Of a DNA stretch of 51,478 bases, positions 8,493-15,912 are shown piece after piece. Position 1 is the first letter of the stretch. Each line of letters begins with the position of its first letter. Below the pieces are notes generated by a model, which saw only the letters and a program-made list of their open reading frames with translations, made no database searches and was not told the DNA's origin. This stretch comes from Bacteroidota bacterium. Its GTDB lineage: Bacteria; Bacteroidota; Bacteroidia; Chitinophagales; Chitinophagaceae. Made by a program: the position numbers and the translations under genes. The DNA lies in the NCBI GenBank assembly GCA_018267575.1, contig JAFDYF010000116.1, positions 1 through 51,478 on the forward strand. Reading direction: 5' to 3'.

Positions 8493-9368
8493 ATGCAAAT
8501 TTTAGACGGTCAGGCAACATCGCAAGCAATCAAGGATGCATTAAAATTAAGAGTGGCACAACTGATTTTAGAAGGGCGTAGAGCCCCGCATTTGGTAGCC
8601 ATATTGGTGGGCAATAATGGGGCCAGCGAAACCTATGTGGGTGCAAAAGTGAAAGCTTGCAGTGAGATTGGTTATAAATCCACTTTAATCCGGCTTGATG
8701 AAGAAACATCTGAGCACAAACTGCTAAGTGTGATTGGTGAATTGAACGATGACCTAAGTGTGGATGGCATACTGGTGCAGTTGCCGCTACCTAAACATAT
8801 TTCCGACGAAAAAGTGATCAATGCCATCAGTGCTTCCAAAGACGTGGATGGCTTTCACCCTATCAGTATCGGCCGCATGGTACAGGGCCTTTCTTCCTTT
8901 ACCCCTGCCACCCCTTATGGCATTATGCTTTTGCTGGAACATTATAAGATTGATACGAAAGGCATGCATGCCGTAGTGCTTGGCCGCAGTAATATTGTAG
9001 GGCGCCCGATCAGCATTTTGTTAAGCAGCAATACCAACCCGGGCAATTGCACAGTAACCGTTTGCCATTCCCATACCAAAAATATCAAAGAGTTTTGTCT
9101 CGAAGCAGACATCATTGTGGCGGCGCTCGGTCGCCCTGGTTTTGTAACGGCTGATATGGTAAAAGAAGGTGCAATCATCATCGATGTGGGCATTACCCGT
9201 GTTGCTGATGCCGGTAAAAAAAGCGGCTTCTCTATCAAGGGTGATGTTGATTTTACAAACGTATCGCCCAAGTGTGCCTATATCACCCCCGTACCCAAAG
9301 GCGTGGGGCCGATGACCATTGCCGCATTGATGAAGAATACGCTGAAAGCTTATTTGGAAAATAATTAA
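8493..9368 (+). CDS. folD: bifunctional methylenetetrahydrofolate dehydrogenase / cyclohydrolase
   Basis: Cytosolic one-carbon enzyme that interconverts 5,10-methylene-THF, methenyl-THF and 10-formyl-THF with NADP. 291 aa, usual length. Motifs: VAILVGNNGASETYV then AKVKACSEIG (catalytic Tyr and Lys region), QLPLPKH, KDVDGFHP, the Rossmann GRSNIVGRP, and the C-terminal PVPKGVGPMTIAALMKNT. The start is fixed by a -7 box ending 4 nt upstream of the ATG. It is transcribed alone; a strong hairpin follows at 9452-9475. Confidence 0.98.
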   Translation: MQILDGQATSQAIKDALKLRVAQLILEGRRAPHLVAILVGNNGASETYVGAKVKACSEIGYKSTLIRLDEETSEHKLLSVIGELNDDLSVDGILVQLPLPKHISDEKVINAISASKDVDGFHPISIGRMVQGLSSFTPATPYGIMLLLEHYKIDTKGMHAVVLGRSNIVGRPISILLSSNTNPGNCTVTVCHSHTKNIKEFCLEADIIVAALGRPGFVTADMVKEGAIIIDVGITRVADAGKKSGFSIKGDVDFTNVSPKCAYITPVPKGVGPMTIAALMKNTLKAYLENN

Positions 9369-9451
9369 GCTACTTACAGGAACAAAACATAAGCTCTAGG
9401 AATTAGTGCGCTATTTTCCCAAGCGAGGTAAGCAAACAAATTTAAACCTGC

Positions 9452-9475
9452 CTCTTTTCATAGCTTTGAAAAGAG
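9452..9475. terminator. 9-bp perfect hairpin between folD and queE
   Basis: CTCTTTTCA (9452-9460), a 6-nt loop and TGAAAAGAG (9467-9475). It lies about 84 nt after folD and 100 nt before queE. No T-run follows on either strand, so it may be a folD mRNA 3' end structure or a protein-binding palindrome rather than a classical terminator. The rest of 9369-9535 shows no gene. Confidence 0.4.
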
Positions 9476-9535
9476 AGTTCTTATTAAAGATCAACTACTA
9501 CTATTTTAATTTAGGGTATCATTAAGGGCAATCCA

Positions 9536-9568
9536 TTGCACTCCATCGCCTTTCAATGATTAACTTTG
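9536..9568 (+). promoter_or_regulatory. queE promoter, leaderless geometry
   Basis: TTG (9536-9538), 22 nt, TAACTTTG (9561-9568), then 4 nt to the ATG at 9573. The layout is the same as at folD. Confidence 0.7.
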
Positions 9569-9572
9569 CGCC

Positions 9573-10220
9573 ATGCAGGCAAAAACCGAAAATAAAAACA
9601 GTACGCTTCCTGTAATGGAATCTTTTTATACCATTCAGGGAGAAGGTTTCCACCAAGGGAAAGCGGCTTATTTCATCCGACTGGGTGGCTGTGATGTGGG
9701 ATGCGTGTGGTGTGATGTAAAAGATAGCTGGGACGCAGACAAACATGCCCGGATAGAAATTGCAAACATTGTTGAAAAAGCCAAAAAGGCCATTGGTCAT
9801 CCACATAAAACATCTGGCTCACCGATAGCCATCATTACTGGCGGCGAACCTTTGATGCACGATTGTACCGAGTTGACCAGCCAACTGCATGAAGCAGGTT
9901 TCAACACCCATATTGAGACCTCCGGCGCACACCCGTTGAGCGGCAATTGGGACTGGATCTGTTTTTCCCCAAAAAAATTCAAAGCACCCTTGCCCGAAAT
10001 CTGCAAAAATGCAAACGAATTGAAAGTAGTCGTTTATAATAAATCGGATTTCGAGTGGGCAGAAAAATATGCGGCATTGGTTTCCCCTTCCTGCAATCTT
10101 TATCTGCAACCGGAATGGAGCAAATCAGAAACCATCACCCCAATGATCATTGATTATATCAAGCAAAACCCCCAATGGGCATTTTCTTTGCAACTACATA
10201 AATATATCCATGTGCCATAG
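9573..10220 (+). CDS. queE: 7-carboxy-7-deazaguanine synthase
   Basis: Radical SAM enzyme that contracts 6-carboxytetrahydropterin to 7-carboxy-7-deazaguanine in queuosine (preQ0) synthesis. 215 aa. Evidence: ESFYTIQGEGFHQGK at residues 16-30, the cluster-binding cysteines C40, C44 and C47 (CDVGCVWC, the CX3CX2C spacing), and AIITGGEPLMH for SAM binding. The C-terminal half is divergent, as is normal in this small family. No other queuosine gene lies in the window. The start is set by the promoter box 4 nt upstream of the ATG. Confidence 0.93.
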   Translation: MQAKTENKNSTLPVMESFYTIQGEGFHQGKAAYFIRLGGCDVGCVWCDVKDSWDADKHARIEIANIVEKAKKAIGHPHKTSGSPIAIITGGEPLMHDCTELTSQLHEAGFNTHIETSGAHPLSGNWDWICFSPKKFKAPLPEICKNANELKVVVYNKSDFEWAEKYAALVSPSCNLYLQPEWSKSETITPMIIDYIKQNPQWAFSLQLHKYIHVP

Positions 10221-10292
10221 CCTTTACACATGAATCAATACAAATGCTTTCATAAAAATCCCAAATCTGTTCCGCTTTCGGTTTTTCATTTG

Positions 10293-10300
10293 TAATTTTC
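10293..10300 (+). promoter_or_regulatory. -7 box of the PorE-like gene
   Basis: TAATTTTC, one mismatch from TANNTTTG, ending 4 nt before the ATG at 10305. This is the same spacing as at folD and queE. No clean -33 element is seen. Confidence 0.45.
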
Positions 10301-10304
10301 GGTC

Positions 10305-12212
10305 ATGAAATGCTTGTTCGTTTTCTTTTTGCTATCTCTTAGCCTCTTTGCAAATGCTCAATATGACGCATCAAAAGTAAATCCTAAAGCTGCGGAACTG
10401 TATTCAAAAGCGCAGGAACTTGCCCAGAACGATGATTTTCCCCAGGCCATCGAAACTTTGCAAAAAGCAGTGAAAATCGACAACCAGTTTGAGGACGCAT
10501 ACCTTTCTATTGCAGGCATGTATAGCGAGTTGAAAAATTATCAGGAAGCAATCCGCCATTATGAGATTGCTAAAAGTATTGACAGCATTTATTTCATCGA
10601 TTATAATCTCTCTTATTCAATCAGCCTTGCAGGTATAGGGCAGTTTGAGAAAGCGCTGGAGGTCGTTAATGCTTTTTTGAGTATCCCTAACCTCAATCGG
10701 AGTTCTACCTACTCTGGCGAATATAGAAAGAAATGCTATGAATTTGCAGTGGCCTATGCCCACACACACCCGGTAAAAGACTATAAATTCGACCCTAAAA
10801 ATATGGGCGACAGTATCAATACCGAAGTGCCCGAATATTACCCCACCATCACCATTGATGCCAACCAACTTGTTTTTACCCGAAGGGTGAACGATAACAA
10901 TGAAGATTTTTACGAGTCAACCTGGAAGGGTGATCATTGGACCAAAGCAATACCCTTGCCAGGTAATATCAATACCAGCTATAACGAAGGCGCCCAGAAC
11001 ATTTCGCAGGATGGGCAGTGGCTGATTTTTACAGGCTGCAATTTCCCACAAGGCTATGGTTCCTGCGATCTGTATATTTCCTATCTGGAAAAAGATGGTT
11101 GGAGCACGCCTGAGAATCTTGGGAAAAACGTCAATACCGAATTTTGGGAATCGGCCCCTTCGCTTTCACCCGATAAGAGAGACCTGTATTTTGCCAGCAA
11201 CCGACCTGGTGGCTATGGGGGCAATGATCTTTATGTTTGCCATCTATTGCCCACCGGCCGATGGAGCCTTCCCCAAAACCTGGGGCCAGAGATCAATACC
11301 TCGGGCAATGAAAGCACCCCATTTATCCATGCTGATAACCAAAGTTTATATTTCACATCGAGTGGTCATCTTGGTTATGGCAACAATGATCTTTTTGTTT
11401 CCAGAAAGGATGCCAATGGCAAATGGGGCAAACCAGAAAACCTCGGCTACCCAATCAACACCATTGGCGATGAAGGCAGCATCGTAATATCTGCTGATGG
11501 TAAAACCGCGTACTATGCCAGTGACCGCGCAGACAGTCGAGGCAAGATGGACCTCTATACTTTCCAATTGCGTAAGGATATTCAACCCAACCGTACTTTA
11601 TGGATCAAAGGAAAAGTGTATGATAAAAAAACAGGAAAAGGATTGCCATCTGCTGTTGAACTCGCGAACCTGCAAACAAAATTGGTGACGAGCAAAGTGC
11701 AGACCGATGAAAATGGAAATTATTTTATTACCCTGCCTGTTGGAAAAGATTATGCGTTCAATGTAAACAGAAAGGGATACCTGTTTTTCTCGGAAAATTT
11801 TCCGCTGAGCAAAAAACAACCTGACTCAACTTACAATATTGATATCCCATTGGAACCAATCGAAGCAAACGCTTCGGTGATACTCAAAAATATTTTCTTC
11901 GATATCAATAAATACGAACTGGAAAGTGAATCACAAGTTGAGTTGGACCAAGTAGTACAACTCATGAAAGATAATCCTAATATAAAAATAGAAATCAGTG
12001 GCCACACAGATAATGTGGGCAAACCTGCGGACAATATTAAACTCTCTACCAACCGTGCAAAATCGGTGGTCACTTATCTCACCGAAAAAGGAGTCGACCC
12101 CAAAAGGCTTTCCTATAAAGGGTTTGGCGATACCAAACCAATTGCTGATAATAAAACGGAAGAAGGCCGTGCCCAAAACCGAAGAACCGAATTAAAGATA
12201 GTCAGCAATTGA
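10305..12212 (+). CDS. OmpA-family protein with TPR, beta-propeller and CRD domains (PorE-like)
   Basis: A 635-aa exported protein. Signal peptide MKCLFVFFLLSLSLFANA. Then TPR repeats (about 25-105, EDAYLSIAGMYSELKNYQEA), five PD40/WD40-like blades (about 180-420, with SLSPDKRDLYFASNRPGGYG and FIHADNQSLYFTSSGHLGYG), a carboxypeptidase regulatory-like domain (about 435-500) and a C-terminal OmpA domain (about 520-635, SGHTDNVG and AQNRRTELKI, which bind peptidoglycan). This order is that described for PorE of the type IX secretion system, which anchors it to peptidoglycan. Related OmpA proteins with other roles exist in the phylum and no lipobox Cys is evident, so PorE is a candidate identity. 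It is followed by a hairpin terminator. Confidence 0.85.
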   Translation: MKCLFVFFLLSLSLFANAQYDASKVNPKAAELYSKAQELAQNDDFPQAIETLQKAVKIDNQFEDAYLSIAGMYSELKNYQEAIRHYEIAKSIDSIYFIDYNLSYSISLAGIGQFEKALEVVNAFLSIPNLNRSSTYSGEYRKKCYEFAVAYAHTHPVKDYKFDPKNMGDSINTEVPEYYPTITIDANQLVFTRRVNDNNEDFYESTWKGDHWTKAIPLPGNINTSYNEGAQNISQDGQWLIFTGCNFPQGYGSCDLYISYLEKDGWSTPENLGKNVNTEFWESAPSLSPDKRDLYFASNRPGGYGGNDLYVCHLLPTGRWSLPQNLGPEINTSGNESTPFIHADNQSLYFTSSGHLGYGNNDLFVSRKDANGKWGKPENLGYPINTIGDEGSIVISADGKTAYYASDRADSRGKMDLYTFQLRKDIQPNRTLWIKGKVYDKKTGKGLPSAVELANLQTKLVTSKVQTDENGNYFITLPVGKDYAFNVNRKGYLFFSENFPLSKKQPDSTYNIDIPLEPIEANASVILKNIFFDINKYELESESQVELDQVVQLMKDNPNIKIEISGHTDNVGKPADNIKLSTNRAKSVVTYLTEKGVDPKRLSYKGFGDTKPIADNKTEEGRAQNRRTELKIVSN

Positions 12213-12239
12213 CCTCAATCGGCTTGAATTAAAAATCAT

Positions 12240-12276
12240 ACTGGTTTTGGCTTCAACCAAGCCAGTTAATTTTTAT
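12240..12276 (+). terminator. terminator after the PorE-like gene
   Basis: ACTGG at 12240-12244 pairs with CCAGT at 12262-12266. The stem extends inward through TTTGG and CCAAG with a small bulge around a CTTCAA loop, and TAATTTTTAT follows. The tail overlaps the dprA -7 box. Confidence 0.55.
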
Positions 12277-12281
12277 ATTTG
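12274..12281 (+). promoter_or_regulatory. -7 box of dprA
   Basis: TATATTTG, a full match to TANNTTTG, 20 nt before the dprA ATG and directly behind the upstream terminator. Confidence 0.5.
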
Positions 12282-12301
12282 GATAGCATTATCAAGTAAT
12301 C

Positions 12302-13405
12302 ATGACTGATGAATCCATTTGCAGGCTTGCATTAGGTTATGTCCCTCAAATTGGGTCTTTCCATGCCAGAACACTGGTGAGCCATTTTGGTAACGCAGCT
12401 GATATTTTTAAAGCTAAAAAGAGCCAGCTTGAAAAAATAGAAGGGATTGGCAGCGCAAGGGCAAAGTCAATTGTTGACTTTATTGATTTTGCTTCAGCAG
12501 AAAAAGAATATGGGTTTATTAAAAAATATAAAATCGAGGCTCTTTTTCTTACCGATAAAAACTATCCCCGGCGACTTTTGAATTGTTGTGACCCACCTAC
12601 AGTTCTATATTACCGAGGAAATGCCGACCTGAACAGCTCCAAAGCGGTTGCAATTGTGGGTACCAGAGCCAATAGCGATTATGGCAAACAGGTTACGGAG
12701 AAATTGATAAAAGAATTATCAGACCACCCTATTTTAATTGTCAGCGGGCTGGCATTTGGCATTGATGCCATCGCACATAAGTCTGCACTAAAACACAACC
12801 TAGCAACCGTAGGCGTGCTGGCACATGGAATGGATATTATCTATCCCTCGGAGCATGCTTCCATTGCAAAGGAAATTGTTTATGCGGGAGGTTTGTTAAC
12901 CGAATTCTGTAGCGGTACAAAACCTGATAAGCACCATTTCCCCACCCGAAACCGGATTGTGGCAGGGATGAGCGATGCCATTGTGGTAGTAGAAACAGGC
13001 ATCCGAGGGGGGAGTATCATTACGGCTGAATTGGCGAATGGTTACAATAGGGATGTGTTTGCCTTTCCGGGAAAAACCACGGACGGTAAAAGTGCAGGCT
13101 GCAATTACTTGATCAAAAGCAACAAGGCTATATTACTTACAGATGCAAAACAATTAATAGAGGCAATGGGCTGGGAAGAAAATCAGAAACCAAAAAACAC
13201 AAGGCAAAAGGAATTGTTTGTTGAATTGAGCAACGATGAAAAAATAATTGTGGAACTATTAAAACAAAATAAATCGATGCATATCGATGAACTGTACCAA
13301 AAATCTGGATTAAGCAGTAGTACGGTTGCAGCAGCGATGTTAAACTTGGAACTTCAAAATCTGATAAGTGTCTTGCCGGGGAAAATGTATAGCCTTGATA
13401 TTTAA
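12302..13405 (+). CDS. dprA: DNA-processing protein DprA
   Basis: Cytosolic protein that loads RecA on incoming single-stranded DNA during natural transformation. 367 aa. An N-terminal HhH-like region (residues 35-60, KIEGIGSARAKSIVDF) is followed by the Rossmann core: VAIVGTRANSDYGKQ, VSGLAFGIDAIAHKSAL, LAHGMDIIYPSEHA, FPTRNRIVAGMSDAIVVVE and RGGSIITAELA. The C-terminal 65 residues form a winged helix (LYQKSGLSSSTVAAAMLNLE). The gene is complete with no neighbouring competence operon, though radC and an HhH barrel lie within 8 kb. It is convergent with the toxin-antitoxin pair. Confidence 0.97.
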   Translation: MTDESICRLALGYVPQIGSFHARTLVSHFGNAADIFKAKKSQLEKIEGIGSARAKSIVDFIDFASAEKEYGFIKKYKIEALFLTDKNYPRRLLNCCDPPTVLYYRGNADLNSSKAVAIVGTRANSDYGKQVTEKLIKELSDHPILIVSGLAFGIDAIAHKSALKHNLATVGVLAHGMDIIYPSEHASIAKEIVYAGGLLTEFCSGTKPDKHHFPTRNRIVAGMSDAIVVVETGIRGGSIITAELANGYNRDVFAFPGKTTDGKSAGCNYLIKSNKAILLTDAKQLIEAMGWEENQKPKNTRQKELFVELSNDEKIIVELLKQNKSMHIDELYQKSGLSSSTVAAAMLNLELQNLISVLPGKMYSLDI

Positions 13406-13452
13406 AAAATCGGATTGGCTATCCCCTAAACTCAGATTTAATTTCAAAATAC

Positions 13453-13869
13453 TCAAAGCACATGAGCTTCCAAAAATTCCTTGGCACCCATAACAGGTAA
13501 TTTGGAAAAATAAAAATCATTCTTGTCTTCGGTAATTATGAACTTGCAACCAGCTTTAAGGGCCGAAAAATATTCTAGGCCGTTCTCAAAATCCTCAACC
13601 GATTTTTCCTGAACGGTTTTCATAACCACGCTATCATCAATCTCAGCTATTCCTATTTTTGAGGCCAGTAACCCAATTTTGTTTTTTGCATGGCTCTGAC
13701 CGCTTTTCTTTTCGGAAAAATAAAATGCAATGGCCAGACAAATGGGTGATGTATAAATTTGAAACCGGGGGTTATCTATTAAGCTAACAACCCTTGAAGA
13801 AAAAGTGAACAAGGGATATTCCTTGTTCAATACCGAAACAATGATATTGGCATCAAGAAATACCTTCAC
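13453..13869 (-). CDS. PIN-domain toxin
   Basis: A 138-aa PIN-domain protein, probably a VapC-type ribonuclease toxin. The first acidic residue is D6 in KVFLDANIIVSVL; a second acidic cluster is TEDKNDF near residue 116. The start codon is GTG and overlaps the antitoxin stop by 4 nt (GTGA, 13866-13869), so translation is coupled. The partner is a DUF6364 protein rather than a classical VapB. Its RNA target cannot be told. Chromosomal pairs of this kind are common in Bacteroidota. Confidence 0.85.
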   Translation of the reverse strand: MKVFLDANIIVSVLNKEYPLFTFSSRVVSLIDNPRFQIYTSPICLAIAFYFSEKKSGQSHAKNKIGLLASKIGIAEIDDSVVMKTVQEKSVEDFENGLEYFSALKAGCKFIITEDKNDFYFSKLPVMGAKEFLEAHVL

Positions 13870-14123
13870 TTTTTTGATTTTAAAAATTCTTCCTTAAGTT
13901 CCTTACGGCTTCGCTGCTTCGTTTTGTATTCAGCTTGACCTTCGGCAACCATACTTACCCAATCGGAAATGGGAAGTTCTTCGAGGCTTTGATAATGGCC
14001 GCTTACAATTCGGCTATACAAAAACTCGGTAAGCCTTGATAGGCTAATATTTTGTGCTTCTGCAAATTTTTTGGCCTTTTGAATTACGCTTTCATCGAAG
14101 CTCAAAGTAATTTTTGCATCCAT
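13866..14123 (-). CDS. DUF6364-family antitoxin
   Basis: An 85-aa partner of the PIN toxin. The N-terminus MDAKITLSFDESVIQKAKKF followed by AQNISLSRLTEFLY matches the ribbon-helix-helix-like DUF6364 antitoxins. The C-terminus is highly charged (KTKQRSRKELKEEFLKSKK) and would be the toxin-neutralising tail. The ATG at 14123 is chosen over a frame extension to 14144, since conservation begins at MDAKITLSFDE. A promoter and two direct repeats sit immediately upstream, as expected for an autoregulated pair. Confidence 0.82.
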   Translation of the reverse strand: MDAKITLSFDESVIQKAKKFAEAQNISLSRLTEFLYSRIVSGHYQSLEELPISDWVSMVAEGQAEYKTKQRSRKELKEEFLKSKK

Positions 14124-14131
14124 AAAAACTA

Positions 14132-14171
14132 TTTTATACGACAAAATTAAATTTTTTATACGTAAAACAAA
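14132..14171 (-). promoter_or_regulatory. toxin-antitoxin promoter with paired operator repeats
   Basis: On the minus strand TTTG (14171-14168), 18 nt, then TAATTTTG (14149-14142). TTTTATACG occurs twice on the plus strand, at 14132-14140 and 14154-14162, exactly 22 nt apart (two helical turns). One copy sits in the promoter spacer and one just past the -7 box. This is a good layout for binding by an antitoxin dimer pair. Confidence 0.6.
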
Positions 14172-14313
14172 ATTTTACACCAAAAAAAATTCAGCTTATC
14201 AAGCAAAATCAATGTTTTGGTATTGGCTTCCAACCACATTGATGTGGTTTAACAGCACCAAAAGTGAACTCAATCTTAAAATTTTTAAACCTAAAAGGTT
14301 ATGTAAAAAATAT

Positions 14314-14346
14314 TTTGGCACGAATTTATCCGCTACCCTATCTTTG
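14314..14346 (+). promoter_or_regulatory. guaB promoter, leaderless geometry
   Basis: TTTG (14314-14317), 21 nt, TATCTTTG (14339-14346), then 3 nt to the ATG at 14350. It rules out the 138-nt longer open frame that begins at 14212. Confidence 0.7.
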
Positions 14347-14349
14347 CAC

Positions 14350-15849
14350 ATGGCAAGAATAAATACCCCCGCACAGAATACAAATCAGCAATCAAAATTT
14401 TTTGGAGAAGGCCTCACATTCGATGATGTGTTGTTACTACCTGCTTATTCACAGGTATTGCCTAGGGAAGTCAATATCAAAACCAAGCTTACGAAAGAAA
14501 TCACGTTGAACATCCCCATGCTTTCCGCGGCTATGGACACGGTTACGGAGGCCTCCCTTGCCATGGCAATTGCAAGAGAAGGTGGCATCGGTATGCTGCA
14601 CAAGAACATGACCATTGAAAGCCAAGCAGAACAGGTGCGTAAAGTTAAGCGCAGTGAAAGCGGGCTGATCATTGACCCCATCACACTCCATGCAGAAGCG
14701 ACCATTGGCGATGCACTCCGTTTGATGAAAGAAAACAAAATTGGCGGTATTCCCATTGTGGATAATAACCAAAAGCTTGTAGGCATACTCACCAACCGCG
14801 ACCTGCGCTTTGAGGATGATAAAAGAAAAAAAGTAAAGGAAGTGATGACCAAAGAAAATCTCATCACCGCACCAGAAGGCACCGACCTAAAAAAAGCAGA
14901 GAAAATTTTAAAGGGCTATAAAATAGAAAAACTTCCCGTAATCAATAAAGTTGGAAAACTGATTGGATTGATAACCTACAGGGATATCCTCCAACTGACC
15001 AGCTATCCCAATGCCGTAAAAGATGCCTTCGGCAGGTTGCTGGTAGGTGCAGCATTGGGCATCACCAAGGACATGCTCGACCGCGCCGCTGCACTACAGC
15101 AGATAGGCGTTGACGTGGTTTGTCTCGATAGCGCCCATGGGCATAGCCGAGGAGTGATAGAGGCTTTAAAAAGTGTAAAAAAGAATTTCAAAAAACTGCA
15201 AGTGATTGCAGGTAATATTGGTACCGCCGCAGGAGCCTTGGCATTGGCAGAAGCGGGCGCCGATGCAGTAAAAGTAGGTATTGGACCAGGCTCGATTTGT
15301 ACTACCAGAATTGTTACAGGTGCTGGTGTTCCCCAAATCACAGCTATTATGGAAGCAGCTTCCGCACTTAAAAAGAAAGGGATCCCATTGATTGCAGATG
15401 GGGGTATACGTTATACTGGTGATATGGTAAAAGCGCTAGCATCAGGCGCCAATTCAGTGATGATGGGTGGCGTGTTTGCAGGTGTGGAAGAAAGTCCTGG
15501 TGATACCATCATCTATGAAGGAAGAAAGTTCAAGCAGTATAGGGGCATGGGATCGATTGGTGCAATGGCACAGGGAAGCAGCGACCGTTATTTTCAGGAT
15601 GTAGAGGATGATATCAAAAAATTGGTTCCCGAAGGCATCGAAGGCCGAGTTGCTTTCAAAGGTTCATTGAGCGAAGTGGTAGCACAATATGTGGGTGGGC
15701 TTCGTGCGGGGATGGGCTATTGTGGAGCGCCTGATATCAAAGCCTTGCAAAATGCCCGGTTTATAAAAATAACGAATGCAGGCATGAAAGAAAGCCATGC
15801 GCACGATATCGATATTACCAGGGAAGCACCCAACTATAGCAGGAAATAA
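14350..15849 (+). CDS. guaB: inosine-5'-monophosphate dehydrogenase
   Basis: NAD-dependent oxidation of IMP to XMP, the committed step of GTP synthesis. 499 aa from the chosen ATG, a normal length. Domain order: TIM barrel N-terminal part (GLTFDDVLLLPAYS at 21-34), two CBS domains (about 100-215), then the rest of the barrel with the catalytic loop GPGSICTTR (nucleophile C317), the phosphate site IADGGIRYTGD, and the flap with RYFQD. The start is set by a promoter box 3 nt upstream and by the family N-terminus. It has its own terminator, so it is monocistronic. Confidence 0.98.
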   Translation: MARINTPAQNTNQQSKFFGEGLTFDDVLLLPAYSQVLPREVNIKTKLTKEITLNIPMLSAAMDTVTEASLAMAIAREGGIGMLHKNMTIESQAEQVRKVKRSESGLIIDPITLHAEATIGDALRLMKENKIGGIPIVDNNQKLVGILTNRDLRFEDDKRKKVKEVMTKENLITAPEGTDLKKAEKILKGYKIEKLPVINKVGKLIGLITYRDILQLTSYPNAVKDAFGRLLVGAALGITKDMLDRAAALQQIGVDVVCLDSAHGHSRGVIEALKSVKKNFKKLQVIAGNIGTAAGALALAEAGADAVKVGIGPGSICTTRIVTGAGVPQITAIMEAASALKKKGIPLIADGGIRYTGDMVKALASGANSVMMGGVFAGVEESPGDTIIYEGRKFKQYRGMGSIGAMAQGSSDRYFQDVEDDIKKLVPEGIEGRVAFKGSLSEVVAQYVGGLRAGMGYCGAPDIKALQNARFIKITNAGMKESHAHDIDITREAPNYSRK

Positions 15850-15861
15850 CCTAATTCAAGA

Positions 15862-15886
15862 AGCCACTTTCGGGTGGCTTTTTTAT
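15862..15886 (+). terminator. intrinsic terminator of guaB
   Basis: AGCCAC (15862-15867), loop TTTCGG, GTGGCT (15874-15879), then a T-rich tail. It lies 12 nt after the guaB stop. A -7-like box TAACTTTC (15890-15897) for the next gene follows directly. Confidence 0.85.
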
Positions 15887-15912
15887 TTGTAACTTTCGCT
15901 AAAAAAATTCTG

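Noticed and set aside
8277..8498. 73-codon minus frame across the folD promoter
   Set aside because: It would run through the folD promoter and the signal peptide of the PorV-like gene; there is no domain.
13406..13452. Possible terminator between dprA and the PIN gene
   Set aside because: No stem of more than 4 bp could be found in the 47-nt gap.
14445..14882. 145-aa frame antisense to guaB
   Set aside because: It lies wholly inside guaB, which is intact; its Ser/Met-rich product looks like a reverse-complement artefact.
15003..15341. 112-aa proline- and serine-rich minus frame
   Set aside because: A shadow of the guaB barrel; no support of its own.
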